A stretch of DNA of 64,000 nucleotides, taken from contig NZ_AP025145.1 in assembly GCF_019977755.1 (NCBI RefSeq), positions 248,001-312,000 of the forward strand. Reading direction: 5' to 3'. This stretch comes from Vibrio penaeicida (GTDB taxonomy: Bacteria > Pseudomonadota > Gammaproteobacteria > Enterobacterales > Vibrionaceae). Below are positions 1 through 9,310 of the stretch, one piece after another. Made by a program: the position numbers and the translations under genes. The first letter of the stretch is position 1; every line of letters starts with the position of its first letter. Under the pieces are notes generated by a model. That model saw nothing but the letters and a program-made list of their open reading frames with translations, did no database searches and was not told the origin of the DNA.

Positions 1-1162
1 CTTTGCCCCCAAGACCTATTGCCATAAAGTAAACAGAAGCAGCAAATAAGAAACCATCTAAGTAAATGCCTAGCAAGTGAAGTTTAACGCCCTGCGCTGT
101 TGCATCAGTTAATGCCACATCACCCGTGGTAAATAAAGAAATAGCAGCTAGTGGATATACATTCACCAGCAGCACCACAACAATACCTAACCCTACGGAT
201 ACTGCCAGAGCCAGCTTGACTGTCTTAATGATATTGTCGTATTGCTTAGCACCAAAATAGTAACTCACTGGGGGCTGCATTCCATTGGCTATCCCTTCCG
301 TGAAGTAGTAATACAAACTGGCTATGTAACCGACGATGGCAAAGGCCGCGACATGAGTTGCATCGCCGTACATCATAAATAGCTTATTGTGCAGTGCTAA
401 TACAAAGCCGAAGTATATGAACATAACTAAGCTAGATGCGCCCAATTCAAAGATTTGCTTAGCAATTTTGAATGAGAACTTTCCTTGGTTCAAAGAAGCT
501 TCGGAATGCTTGCTGATAAAATACCAAAGGGCTAAAAGGCACGTTGCTAGTTGTGCTATTAACGTAGCGATGGCTGCCCCTTTTAATCCCATATTGAGGT
601 GTGCCAAAAACACATAGTCCAGCAAAATATTGGCTAACGCTCCTACGACAATAAAGGCTGTCGCTAGATTAGGGCTATTATCGTTTCTAACTAACATCGG
701 AAGTGCGGCAGCGCCAATAGTCAACACCGTTCCCATAGTTAATATGTCAATGTAATCTTCTGCGAATGCTCTTGGTGTATTTGAAGCACCTTGGATGGAC
801 AATATTGAGTCGCTCGAAATCACCAGAAATATTGCCCCTACCATCCCTGTAATGAGAACAAGAAAGATGGATGTGAATAATGAATGGTTAACGGACTGAG
901 TGTTTCCCTCTCCACGCTTGATAGATATAACACTGCCGCCACCCATGCCAATTAATAACCCAATCCCAATAACAACCGCCAGAACAGGGAATGCCATATT
1001 GATCCCCGCAAGCCCTTCTCCTCCAACGTAATGACCGACAAAAATCCCGTCAATGACTTGATAAAGACCACTCACTACCATAGCAACGATAGACGGAACG
1101 GCGTAACGCCAAAACGTACTCGTTACAGAGTCATTTTTTTGAGAGGCAGTGATTTGAGACAT
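1..1162 (-). CDS. MATE family efflux transporter (partial, 3' end outside window)
   Basis: The minus strand reads open from an ATG at 1162 to the window edge without a stop, giving about 387 residues. The protein starts MSQITASQKND and continues with a MATE-type first helix region (WRYAVPSIVAMVVSGLYQ, then DGIFVGHYVG) and many hydrophobic helices. MATE proteins are inner-membrane antiporters that export drugs and metabolites using sodium or proton gradients. The gene is divergent from a LysR regulator with about 107 bp between them, and that gap contains a strong inverted-repeat operator, so the LysR protein probably controls it. The substrate cannot be told from sequence. Confidence 0.9.
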   Translation of the reverse strand, partial: MSQITASQKNDSVTSTFWRYAVPSIVAMVVSGLYQVIDGIFVGHYVGGEGLAGINMAFPVLAVVIGIGLLIGMGGGSVISIKRGEGNTQSVNHSLFTSIFLVLITGMVGAIFLVISSDSILSIQGASNTPRAFAEDYIDILTMGTVLTIGAAALPMLVRNDNSPNLATAFIVVGALANILLDYVFLAHLNMGLKGAAIATLIAQLATCLLALWYFISKHSEASLNQGKFSFKIAKQIFELGASSLVMFIYFGFVLALHNKLFMMYGDATHVAAFAIVGYIASLYYYFTEGIANGMQPPVSYYFGAKQYDNIIKTVKLALAVSVGLGIVVVLLVNVYPLAAISLFTTGDVALTDATAQGVKLHLLGIYLDGFLFAASVYFMAIGLGGK

Positions 1163-1216
1163 GGCGCGATACCTAATTACGTTGATCAAATTTGAAATCG
1201 ATTATATTTCTAATGT

Positions 1217-1255
1217 GGATAGATAAAAGTTACTATCTATCCGTATTTCGGATAG
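1217..1255. promoter_or_regulatory. Probable LysR operator between MATE gene and LysR gene
   Basis: Three half-sites are visible: GGATAGATA (1217-1225), TATCTATCC (1234-1242) and CGGATAG (1249-1255). The first two form a perfect 9-bp inverted repeat with an 8-nt spacer. CTATCCG / CGGATAG (1237-1255) forms a second perfect repeat with a 5-nt spacer. Position and symmetry fit a LysR-type regulator controlling itself and the divergent exporter. Binding is inferred. Confidence 0.6.
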
Positions 1256-1269
1256 TTTGAGGTGATAAC

Positions 1270-2154
1270 GTGAATTGGACTTTAGATCAGATTGAAGCGT
1301 TTGTGACGGCGGCTCATACTGGGTCATTTTCTGCCGCAGCCCGAAAAATGGGAAAGGCACAATCTCGGGTGAGCAGTGCCATCTCCAATCTAGAGGCGGA
1401 TCTGGGGTTTGAACTCTTTGATCGTTCCGCTCGTTTTCCTGTTTTAACCGAGTTGGGCAAGCAAATGCTCATCGACGCTGAAGCGCTTTTGCAGCAAAGC
1501 CAAAAGCTGAATAGCCGAGCACTAGCGGCTTCTTCCGGTGAACCTATCGCCTTAAAGCTGACGGTAGATGAAGCAATCCCACTTGATACCGCCCATTCAA
1601 TATTCACTAACCTTGGAGAGCGTTTTCCCAATCTTAGGCTGACAATCACCAACGGTTCGCGTGATGATATCTCGGTAGCGATTGCAGAAAAGAAAGCCGA
1701 TATCGGGCTTATGTTTCGTCAAAGTGATTTACCAACAGAAGTGGATTTTCAATCCATCGGGTACTTTGAAAAGGTGCTGATTATTGGCGAAGATCATCCG
1801 TTAGCGGGTGAGCAAGAAGTCTCGTTATCGGATTTGTATGGAGACAGGCAATTCGTTATTTGCGACCGTTCCGGAGAGGGAGGCGATAAGGCACTAACGC
1901 CGAACCATTGGCACATAGACAGTTACTATTTAATTTGCGATTTGGTGGCGCGTAACCAAGGTTGGGCTATTGTTCCTCAGCACATCGCTGACTCAGATTG
2001 GTTTTTAGGACAGGTCAAAACCATGGCATGTAAAGATTCCTTTGCAGAAATGATGGTAGAAGTTGGGCTAGTAAAGCGAATTGATAGCCAAATTAGCGAA
2101 GTAAAAAGCTGGTTGATTAAAGAACTGAAAGAGATGATGGCGAATCGTGCTTAA
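1270..2154 (+). CDS. LysR family transcriptional regulator
   Basis: This 294-residue protein has the normal LysR length. Residues 3-62 form the winged helix-turn-helix (LDQIEAFVTAAHTGSFSAAA, then a VSSAISNLEADLGFELFDR recognition segment), followed by a periplasmic-binding-protein-like effector domain. It starts with GTG at 1270, preceded by a good ribosome site (GAGGTGA, 1259-1265). It is divergent from a MATE exporter and shares an intergenic region full of GGATAG half-sites, so local control of the exporter is the simplest role. The inducer is unknown. Confidence 0.93.
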   Translation: MNWTLDQIEAFVTAAHTGSFSAAARKMGKAQSRVSSAISNLEADLGFELFDRSARFPVLTELGKQMLIDAEALLQQSQKLNSRALAASSGEPIALKLTVDEAIPLDTAHSIFTNLGERFPNLRLTITNGSRDDISVAIAEKKADIGLMFRQSDLPTEVDFQSIGYFEKVLIIGEDHPLAGEQEVSLSDLYGDRQFVICDRSGEGGDKALTPNHWHIDSYYLICDLVARNQGWAIVPQHIADSDWFLGQVKTMACKDSFAEMMVEVGLVKRIDSQISEVKSWLIKELKEMMANRA

Positions 2155-2170
2155 CCAGTGCTGTCTTCCA

Positions 2171-2208
2171 TAAAAAATGCCCTGCAAGCGGGAAACCATG
2201 CAGGGCAT
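2171..2208 (-). terminator. Rho-independent terminator of porin gene
   Basis: ATGCCCTGCA (2177-2186) and TGCAGGGCAT (2199-2208) form a perfect 10-bp stem. On the minus strand it is followed by a run of T (AAAAAA on the plus strand at 2172-2177). It lies just beyond the minus-strand porin stop codon and also sits at the end of the convergent LysR gene. Confidence 0.8.
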
Positions 2209-2226
2209 AAAGGCAGCTTTTCGGAA

Positions 2227-3654
2227 TTACTTCAAATTCAGGCTATAGGAAATAAGCAGTTTTACGTCATTACGGTCTTGCTTATGTACCACATCACTAC
2301 CGCGGAACATGCCGTGGAATAGACGAACATTAAGCCCTTTCAACCCGCCATCCAAAAACTTATACCCAAGATTCCAATCTAACGAGTGCATGGTGCCATC
2401 GTATTCTTTCTCAATTTTGCTCGAGCGAACGTTAGTGCCATAGTTTGCACCAAGACCAGCGGTTAAGCCTGCAACACCAAAATCAGCAAAGTTGTAGTTC
2501 ACAGCAAGCTTCGCGGCTTTTGTACCATCAACGTTATAGTCCTCTAGCTGAGAGGTGGTTTGTTGGAAATTGCGGTTGTCGGAGTTTGCCCAAGGCGTAA
2601 GGCGGAAGTTATACCCAACTTCTTGACCTTTCGTGTCGGTGGCGCTTAAACCAGCAATCCAGGTGAAGTTACCGCTTTTGATGTTCGCGCCCAAGCCAAC
2701 GTAACTTTGCGTTTCCTGATCTTTAAGACCTGTCAGCTCAGTTTCGGCGCGGATACTGCCGTGGTAAAAACCGGTCAGGTTGACTTTTGCATCGCCCATG
2801 TCGAAGCCGTATTTACCCAAAACTTGCCAGTTAGTGCGGTAATCTTTACCTTCACCGTAGCCTAAATCAATCTGACCACCATCAAACTTATAGATGCCAC
2901 CGACTGTGTGAATGTAGTCGATGATCTTGCCTTGTTTGCCACCAGGGTGTTGGTTTTGGTGCCAAGTTGTCGTCATATCGTGGAAGTTTTTACGCCAGTC
3001 ATTTTTGAACTTGTCCGCGATGGCGTAACCGACAACGAAATCACCAAAGTGCGCTTTGGCTTCTAGGCCGCGGTAAGAATGTGGGTTTAATCCCCAGCTC
3101 GAACGGATCGTACCGATATTGATTCGGGTATAACCACCGCGAAGCGCAAGACCTGTATCGTCGTCGCCAAATTTGGCTTTAAGCGACGCTACTGGAACTG
3201 CCACATAAGATTTTTCGCACGCTTTGCCATCGTAAGAAGGGTTGTTTTCACAGGTGTGATCGTAGTAAAGAATTTCGGATTGACCCGTTGTGTCGCCTAA
3301 CTGCAAGTTGGTGTTCGCCCAAATATCGATGCCAACCGTATCTTTGAAATACCCAGAACGGTAATCCCAAGCCAATTGTAGGGTTTGATTTTCAATATTC
3401 GGAACGTACTCACCGTTGTCGTCTTTTTGCTGACGATCTCGGATGTATAAGAAAGAGTGCAGCTTGGATGAAGAGTCTTCATAAAAGGCTTGTTTTGCTT
3501 CATCGGCAAGGTTCAGTGCCGCAGCACTTTGGTTGAGTACATCATTTGGATCATTGTCATTTGCGTGTACAGGCAGTGCCGCCATTGCAACCAAAATGGA
3601 GGTACTGAGTAGGGAAAGTGGAGCTTTGTTTATCGTGTTCATAACCATATCCAT
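2227..3654 (-). CDS. OprD-family outer membrane porin
   Basis: The 475-residue protein has a signal peptide (hydrophobic stretch after MNTINKAPLS, cleavage near PVHA/ND). It then has an acidic N-terminal segment with an EDSS motif followed by a long series of amphipathic beta strands ending in a short strand LLISYSLNLK, with no C-terminal aromatic residue. Segments such as WGLNPHSYRGLEAKAHFGDF and GYKFLDGGLKGLNVRL resemble the OprD/ChiP porins, which pass amino acids, sugars or chitooligosaccharides. It stands alone, between a LysR gene and a RarD-type permease. The start could also be the ATG at 3642. Family assignment is by motif memory; a LamB-like porin is the alternative. Confidence 0.7.
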   Translation of the reverse strand: MDMVMNTINKAPLSLLSTSILVAMAALPVHANDNDPNDVLNQSAAALNLADEAKQAFYEDSSSKLHSFLYIRDRQQKDDNGEYVPNIENQTLQLAWDYRSGYFKDTVGIDIWANTNLQLGDTTGQSEILYYDHTCENNPSYDGKACEKSYVAVPVASLKAKFGDDDTGLALRGGYTRINIGTIRSSWGLNPHSYRGLEAKAHFGDFVVGYAIADKFKNDWRKNFHDMTTTWHQNQHPGGKQGKIIDYIHTVGGIYKFDGGQIDLGYGEGKDYRTNWQVLGKYGFDMGDAKVNLTGFYHGSIRAETELTGLKDQETQSYVGLGANIKSGNFTWIAGLSATDTKGQEVGYNFRLTPWANSDNRNFQQTTSQLEDYNVDGTKAAKLAVNYNFADFGVAGLTAGLGANYGTNVRSSKIEKEYDGTMHSLDWNLGYKFLDGGLKGLNVRLFHGMFRGSDVVHKQDRNDVKLLISYSLNLK

Positions 3655-4095
3655 CAGTTATTGATTAGTCTGTGAATAATCACATTAATAATTTTATAAA
3701 AACGGTGGTTTTTTAAAATAGAAACGATGTTTTAAATATACAAAATAAGGCTTAGATCATAGTTAAGTGCTGAGATTAGAAGCCGATCACAATCTGAATG
3801 TGGCGAGGAGAAAGGAAAGACATGAACACTTAAGTATTTGATTGGTAAATCGAATATGGGGTTTCCATACGAAGTGCAATGTGGCTTTGCTTGCGTGACA
3901 TCACTTTTTACTCAAAGTGGCATTGAACGTTTTTCTGTGACATCTATCAATAAAGGTCGCCAATTTACTCGAAAATCTCCAATTAAACAGCAGCAATGTA
4001 GAGAAAGTAATTTCGTGCTTAGGCTTATTTTTAATCAATTCCCTCTTCTAAGAATTGAGTGTAAGTTACTATTATATTAATAAAAACTGACTAGA
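3655..4095. other. Intergenic region between porin and RarD-type permease
   Basis: About 440 bp separating divergent genes. It is AT-rich and probably holds the porin promoter and the permease promoter (TATATT box near 4074). A plus-strand ORF of 80 codons at 3838-4080 has no ribosome site or recognisable composition, and I do not regard it as a gene. Confidence 0.5.
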
Positions 4096-5013
4096 ATGAA
4101 CCAAGTGAAAAATACTTCGACCGATGAATCCCGTGGAATAATGGCATCTATTATGGCGTCCGTTGGGTTTGCCATGATGCCCGCCTATGTGACTTTTCAG
4201 CCAGAGATTACAGGCATTCCGACCGATTTTGGTATGGGGAATTGGTTGGCTGGTCAGCGAATATTATGGGGTTCGATACTCTTATTATTTGGTCTTGCCC
4301 TATTTGGACGATTACCCACGTTTTGGTCTTTCTTTTCCCAGTGGCGACTGTGGCCGAGATACATGTTATCCGCGATTCTTATTGCCCCTCAGCTTTGGGT
4401 TTTTGTTTGGGCACCTCTTCAAGGGGAAACACTTTCTGTTGCGCTTGGCTATTTTTGCTTGCCCCTAACGTTAGCCGCAGTTGCACATTTTGTTTACAAG
4501 GAAAGCATTACTCGGAAGCAGTTGATCGCATGCGCTTTCGCCGCCTGTGGAGTAGCTTACGCTTACGCGATGGCCGACGGAGTTTCTTGGATAGTATTTT
4601 TGATTTGCTTTGGTTATCCCATGTATTTTATGTTTCGCCGTAAATATAAAATCAGTAGTGACATGTCTTTCAGTTTAGAGAATGTTTTTCTATTGCCGTT
4701 TGCCATTATTGGTATGGCTCTGACTTACCCAATTGAGTCTTGGGGAGCCATTGCACCAAGCGCATGGCTGTATTATCTCGGTTTGGCCTTTACGGGGATT
4801 ATCCCAATTATTCTCTTTTTCTATGCGTCGCAGCTATTGCCAATGACTCTATTTGGACTACTGGGTTATTTGGAGCCTGTGCTGGTTTTTTGTGTTGCGT
4901 TGGTATTAGGGGAGCGTATTGCGTTGATCCAGTGGCCAACCTATCTTGCGATTATGGTAGCGTTGGCCATTGTTGCGTTAGAACAGTTGAAATTACGACG
5001 ATCGTTAGGCTAG
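4096..5013 (+). CDS. EamA/DMT superfamily permease, RarD-like
   Basis: A 305-residue integral membrane protein with about ten predicted helices. The segment QLWVFVWAPLQGETLSVALG followed by YFCLPLTL is close to the RarD signature (WAP...G...LGYF.LPL), which places it in the RarD branch of drug/metabolite transporters. RarD proteins are thought to move small metabolites or drugs across the inner membrane; substrates are poorly defined. It converges with the DUF3726-like gene, leaving 25 bp that contain one copy of the TCAACAG hairpin element. No transporter partner lies next to it. Confidence 0.85.
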   Translation: MNQVKNTSTDESRGIMASIMASVGFAMMPAYVTFQPEITGIPTDFGMGNWLAGQRILWGSILLLFGLALFGRLPTFWSFFSQWRLWPRYMLSAILIAPQLWVFVWAPLQGETLSVALGYFCLPLTLAAVAHFVYKESITRKQLIACAFAACGVAYAYAMADGVSWIVFLICFGYPMYFMFRRKYKISSDMSFSLENVFLLPFAIIGMALTYPIESWGAIAPSAWLYYLGLAFTGIIPIILFFYASQLLPMTLFGLLGYLEPVLVFCVALVLGERIALIQWPTYLAIMVALAIVALEQLKLRRSLG

Positions 5014-5028
5014 GTCAACAGACCCTAA
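5011..5028. repeat. TCAACAG hairpin element, copy 1
   Basis: TAGGTC, a short AACA loop and GACCCTA form a small stem overlapping the permease stop codon. The core TCAACAG flanked by GGT/ACC-type arms recurs at 7554-7574 and 31568-31589, each time at a stop codon. Confidence 0.5.
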
Positions 5029-5038
5029 TACGCCTATA

Positions 5039-5764
5039 TTATTCGCCTGCTCCAAGCCTTGATTGTTCGCTATTTTCAACCAGGATTTCTGTCGCCGTTT
5101 CTTTTAGCGTTTGCCATTCTTGTTCATCCACTTCAATGCCTTTCTCCCACGAGGCTTTTTGGGTGCGAGAAAGTTGCTTTGCCGAAATGTGGATATTGTA
5201 ACCGTCGGCAACTTCCGAAAAATCAAAGTCATCAATCGAAAGAACAATAGTCATATCGTGAATGATCAATGATTCTGGCGACGCCTGCTCTGAAAAGAAG
5301 AGCTCAGGTGATATGCGCCCTTTGTTTAGCACCAGCAGCACTTTCTTAGGATCAGACCCGTTTTCCCAATAGGCTTTACAGGCAATGCCTTTAGACGACA
5401 GTTTGGCTAATTCACTGTAGGCGAGCCAGCGATTATGGCACCGTGTTAACTTCAATGTAATTTGACGGTGATTGACCATTTTCTCTAGTGCGAAATCCAA
5501 TACAACGGGTAAATGACACGCAAGGCTTGACCCGTGAAGATCGATTTCAAGGCTACTATTACCAAGTTCGTATACATCTACGGGGCAATCTTCTTCCTTG
5601 CTCATGAATCGGCTGCCATTGTTGAAATGTTTGACACCATTTAGCCCAACCATTTGCAAATCTGCGACCATATTCGCGATGATATCGGCTTCACCACAGT
5701 TTCTGCGCATTCCCAAAAATGCTTTGGTGACGGTCGCCACCAATTCGTTATGAGAGACTATCAT
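5039..5764 (-). CDS. DUF3726-like protein of unknown function
   Basis: About 241 residues when started at the ATG at 5764, which overlaps the upstream stop codon as ATGA; an upstream in-frame extension would run into the previous gene. The N-terminus MIVSHNELVATVTKA resembles the start of DUF3726 proteins (MI.S.NE.E....KA..G). No signal peptide or catalytic motif is evident. It is the last gene of the cluster with BCCT carrier, M19 protein, aldehyde dehydrogenase and RidA. The ATGA overlap with the 566-residue unknown protein suggests the two proteins act together. The function is unknown. Confidence 0.6.
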   Translation of the reverse strand: MIVSHNELVATVTKAFLGMRRNCGEADIIANMVADLQMVGLNGVKHFNNGSRFMSKEEDCPVDVYELGNSSLEIDLHGSSLACHLPVVLDFALEKMVNHRQITLKLTRCHNRWLAYSELAKLSSKGIACKAYWENGSDPKKVLLVLNKGRISPELFFSEQASPESLIIHDMTIVLSIDDFDFSEVADGYNIHISAKQLSRTQKASWEKGIEVDEQEWQTLKETATEILVENSEQSRLGAGE

Positions 5765-7461
5765 GGCGCTTTGCCTCCGGTGTATTCGGTTGATGACGGT
5801 AACGTAGGAAAGACCCACTCGTCTTCATTGATCTCATCAAGAAGTGGTGCGCCTTGAAAGAACGTTACTCTTACCCAGCGATCTGATCTGGGGTCAAACT
5901 TAGTTGCACCGAACATCGCCAATTTGCATCTTAATAAGTGCATAGGCAGCGCATCTTTGTGCAACACATTCATTTGAATGTCGCCCATCACTTTGTTCCC
6001 TAATGTCCATGCTCTGCGAGCAATGGCACGGTGTTTTGGGTGCTTCAGTGAAAATTCTGCCATAGATATACTTGGATTTTCGGCGATGAGGGAATGATAA
6101 AGTTTGTTCACCTGACGCCCAATATCCAGTGGCAGCTCTTTCTCTTCACCAGGCTCTTCATCTCGCACACCGAGTCTTGGTTCTTCTTTGTCTTGCGAGC
6201 GATACCAAAACCAATAGCGGTTGTCGTGCTGAGAATAATCGGTGTTAATTGCCCAGTGATAGCGTGTTTCGAGCAAATCAATAAACTGCTGAACGGTTCT
6301 ATGACCTTCCAAGTGCAATGACTCATCACAATTCATTTTGTCTTGGTATTTGTCTACTTTTTCAGGGTACAGTTCCATTAAGCAGCTTGTTATTGATTCC
6401 TGCGTTTCTAAACTGAAATGAGTACACTGTTCGAGCCATTCTCCCCAGCTTTGATGAACGTCCGAAATGGTATCCATCTCTCTTACAACGCGTTGAAGCT
6501 CTTGAACAGCGGCGGTGTTAAGCTGCTTTTGTGGTTCATCTATGGTGACCACTTGATCTAAGTGGCGAATGGCTTTATTTAACAAAGTCACGAGTTTTGA
6601 GCGACTTTGTTCATCAGGTGATTGACACAACACTTCTGACAATGCCGACTCTCTTGCGGTTAACCATTGGTCGACAATACAAGGGTGATTAATGAGGTAC
6701 GGAGCCATGCCGAGCCCCGTCGCATTGCCTACACCAAGGTAGCGTTGAAGTGAGCGATCGAGTTCGACAAAGCGATCCCCACCTTGCAGTTTAGCGAGGT
6801 AATTAACCCAGTCTAGGCTGAATTCACGCAGCAGGTAAACCGCACACATTTGAGCACTGAAAGACTGTTTAAAGTCTGGGTTATTTTCCAGCAGCTTAAA
6901 ATCGGCAATACCAAATTTGCCATTGCCATACACTGCAGTGGTTCGCAATATGTAGCCGACCTTGGCTAACTCATTCGCTTCAGGTTGGATGCCATTAGCT
7001 AAACTTGACACAATGTGCTCGAACACTCGCACGCTTTTGTTTGCACGAGCCAACACCAACACGTTGTTGGGGTTGCGACCAGCTTCTTGCAATGGCACGT
7101 TTTCACGAAGCCTGTTTAAGAGCACTTGAGATACTTCGCCTTTAACCAGTGCAAAAGTGACATCCCACTTCTCTGCGATCACTCTGTCGTTACGTTCACC
7201 GTCTTCAATTTCAGTACAAAACACCACCAGATGGTAGATGTTTTCCGGTGTTTTTAATTGATAAACGACATGACCAAAGCCTTGTGGACACAGCTCCCAC
7301 TGGTGGTTTGTTACGCTCCATCTCTGATTGGCCATTTTTCGGATCAAGGTTCTAACAAAACTGATCCGGGTTTGGTGCATAGCGCCTAAGCGTTCAGGTG
7401 CCATGACGACATCGGCATTGCGATACTGGGCGTTAAAATGAGTTGAACGATGTGCATCCAT
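5761..7461 (-). CDS. Conserved hypothetical protein, 566 residues, in BCCT/dipeptidase cluster
   Basis: I do not recognise a named family. The protein has no signal peptide or membrane segment and is predicted soluble. It is rich in charged residues and Trp, with a central helical part around residues 290-390 and a WRVxVTFFQGAP-like segment near the C-terminus. It begins near MDAHRSTHFNAQ and ends in a four-base overlap with the DUF3726-like gene, so the two are translationally coupled. Upstream lies the BCCT carrier gene, 109 bp away with a TCAACAG element between. Context points to a role in metabolising or sensing the imported compound. Confidence 0.65.
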   Translation of the reverse strand: MDAHRSTHFNAQYRNADVVMAPERLGAMHQTRISFVRTLIRKMANQRWSVTNHQWELCPQGFGHVVYQLKTPENIYHLVVFCTEIEDGERNDRVIAEKWDVTFALVKGEVSQVLLNRLRENVPLQEAGRNPNNVLVLARANKSVRVFEHIVSSLANGIQPEANELAKVGYILRTTAVYGNGKFGIADFKLLENNPDFKQSFSAQMCAVYLLREFSLDWVNYLAKLQGGDRFVELDRSLQRYLGVGNATGLGMAPYLINHPCIVDQWLTARESALSEVLCQSPDEQSRSKLVTLLNKAIRHLDQVVTIDEPQKQLNTAAVQELQRVVREMDTISDVHQSWGEWLEQCTHFSLETQESITSCLMELYPEKVDKYQDKMNCDESLHLEGHRTVQQFIDLLETRYHWAINTDYSQHDNRYWFWYRSQDKEEPRLGVRDEEPGEEKELPLDIGRQVNKLYHSLIAENPSISMAEFSLKHPKHRAIARRAWTLGNKVMGDIQMNVLHKDALPMHLLRCKLAMFGATKFDPRSDRWVRVTFFQGAPLLDEINEDEWVFPTLPSSTEYTGGKAP

Positions 7462-7553
7462 TTTTGCTCACCACTATGTTGTTATAAGTCAAAATTTTTA
7501 TAAGACAAATGGTTATAAGAAATAGGGAGGGCAAACACCCACCCGATTATTGG

Positions 7554-7574
7554 ACTAGGTCAACAGGTCCTAGT
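7554..7574. repeat. TCAACAG hairpin element, copy 2
   Basis: ACTAGG (7554-7559) and CCTAGT (7569-7574) are a perfect inverted repeat around a TCAACAGGT loop. The element includes the stop codon of the minus-strand BCCT gene. Confidence 0.5.
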
Positions 7575-9168
7575 TTAAGCCTTGTTCTTTAGCTAATTTC
7601 ATTGCTATTTGCGGCGCATTCCATAGAGAAGGCAGCAAGATCAGCGAAACAGGCACCGCAGTAATCACGATGAACGATTGCAGTGCGGATATCCCACCCG
7701 AGCCAAGAGAGATAAGAATTAGCGCTGTAACCCCCATCATTACGCCCCAGAAAGTACGGATAATGGCATTAGGTTCAGTTTCTCCGCTGATCACCACACT
7801 GATGGTGTAGGTCATGGAGTCACCTGTTGTTACGATGAAAATAGTCGTAAGAATCAAAAACAAGATAGAGACAAGCATCGGCAACGGTAGCTGTTGAGTT
7901 ACGGCTAGTAGTGCTCCAGGAAGGTTAAATCCTTCAAAAGCTTTACTGACGGTACCAGGTTCCGCAATTTCAAATGCCAGACCAGAGCCGCCGACAATCG
8001 TGAACCAAAAGAACGTCACCAAAGGAGCAATGATGCTGATAGTCGAAATGATTTGACGAATGCTTCGGCCACGAGAAATACGTGCGATAAAGATGGCCAT
8101 CATTGGTCCATAGCCTAAGAACCAGCCCCAGAAGAACACAGTCCACCAGCTTAACCAGCCTTCGTCACCGCGGTATGTTGCCATTGGAATGAAGTTATCC
8201 AACATGGTGCCAACGCCTTGAATGTAGCCATTGAAGATAAAGTTAGTTGGACCAAATAGCAGAATGTAGACCATCAATGCGCAGGCAAGGATAACGTTGA
8301 ATCGGCTTAGCATCTGCATACCTCTGTTCAAACCACTGATGGCAGAAAGGGTATAAAGAGCGATAGCGAACATCACAATGATCAGTTGAGTAGTAAAGCC
8401 GTCAGGGATATCAAACAGAGCATTAAGCGCATAGCTGACTTGTAGACCTAAGAAACCGATAGGACCAATGGTTCCGGCAGCAACAGCCACTATGCAGCAA
8501 GCATCAATGAGTGCACCAGTTTGACCTTTCAGTGCGCGTTCACCTAAAACAGGGTAGAGCAAAATGCGAGGTTTTAACGGCAGCCCTTTGTCGTAATGTA
8601 GGTGCATGACAACGATAGAAGTCAAACTGCCCACTATCGCCCACGCTAGAAAGCCCCAGTGCATAAATGATTGAGAAAGCGCGTTGATCGCCATTTGTTG
8701 GGCATTTTCTTGCGCGCCATACAGAGGAGGTGGGCTAACAAAATGTGCTATTGGTTCTGCCGCTGCCCAGAAGACGCCGCCACCGGCGAGCAAGGTACAG
8801 AAGATGATCGCCATCCAGCGAAAACCATTCATTTCCGGTGCAGAGATATTGCCCAAAATGACTTTCCCTGTTCTGCCTGCAGCAAGACCGAGACCAATCA
8901 AAAAGGTTAACAGAAGCAGTAATTGCCAATACGGTCCAAATACTTTAACAGACCACGCAAACCCCGTGTTCACGAGCGTAGAGAGAAGTTCTCCATTGAA
9001 CAAAGCAAGTAGAACGAACAGGGCAATAAAGCCGCCGCTGTACCATAATGCAGGGTTGGTCAGCCCTAACGCATCCGTTGCGCTTTGTGCTGATTTGGTG
9101 TTGTCCGATACTGAAGATGTAGGGTTAGTAGCTTCAGTATTTTTCATGCTATTGGTTAGATCAGACAT
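7570..9168 (-). CDS. BCCT family betaine/carnitine/choline-type transporter
   Basis: The 532-residue protein has about 12 helices and the BCCT signature region (WWTVFFWGWFLGYGPM followed by FIARISRGR). This family imports quaternary ammonium compounds by sodium or proton symport, or exchanges them. The N-terminal tail is Ser/Thr-rich and hydrophilic. It is in one minus-strand cluster with an M19 dipeptidase-like protein, aldehyde dehydrogenase and RidA, so it more likely feeds a catabolic route than simple osmoprotection. The 142 bp upstream hold a weak CCTGCC/GGCAGG hairpin, so it may also be transcribed on its own. Confidence 0.95.
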   Translation of the reverse strand: MSDLTNSMKNTEATNPTSSVSDNTKSAQSATDALGLTNPALWYSGGFIALFVLLALFNGELLSTLVNTGFAWSVKVFGPYWQLLLLLTFLIGLGLAAGRTGKVILGNISAPEMNGFRWMAIIFCTLLAGGGVFWAAAEPIAHFVSPPPLYGAQENAQQMAINALSQSFMHWGFLAWAIVGSLTSIVVMHLHYDKGLPLKPRILLYPVLGERALKGQTGALIDACCIVAVAAGTIGPIGFLGLQVSYALNALFDIPDGFTTQLIIVMFAIALYTLSAISGLNRGMQMLSRFNVILACALMVYILLFGPTNFIFNGYIQGVGTMLDNFIPMATYRGDEGWLSWWTVFFWGWFLGYGPMMAIFIARISRGRSIRQIISTISIIAPLVTFFWFTIVGGSGLAFEIAEPGTVSKAFEGFNLPGALLAVTQQLPLPMLVSILFLILTTIFIVTTGDSMTYTISVVISGETEPNAIIRTFWGVMMGVTALILISLGSGGISALQSFIVITAVPVSLILLPSLWNAPQIAMKLAKEQGLN

Positions 9169-9310
9169 GTGCTGACTCCAGAAGTTTTCTTTGCCGTTGC
9201 AAAGGTGTATTTAACACCTGCCCTTATTATTGATTTTGTTAGGCAGGCTGTTCCTTGTTAGGTGAGCTTCAGGTTCTATGTGTGGCAAGGCTCTACATAT
9301 CACAAAGGCT

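Noticed and set aside
3838..4080. 80-codon ORF upstream of the RarD-type permease
   Set aside because: No ribosome site, no family resemblance, and composition like non-coding intergenic DNA.
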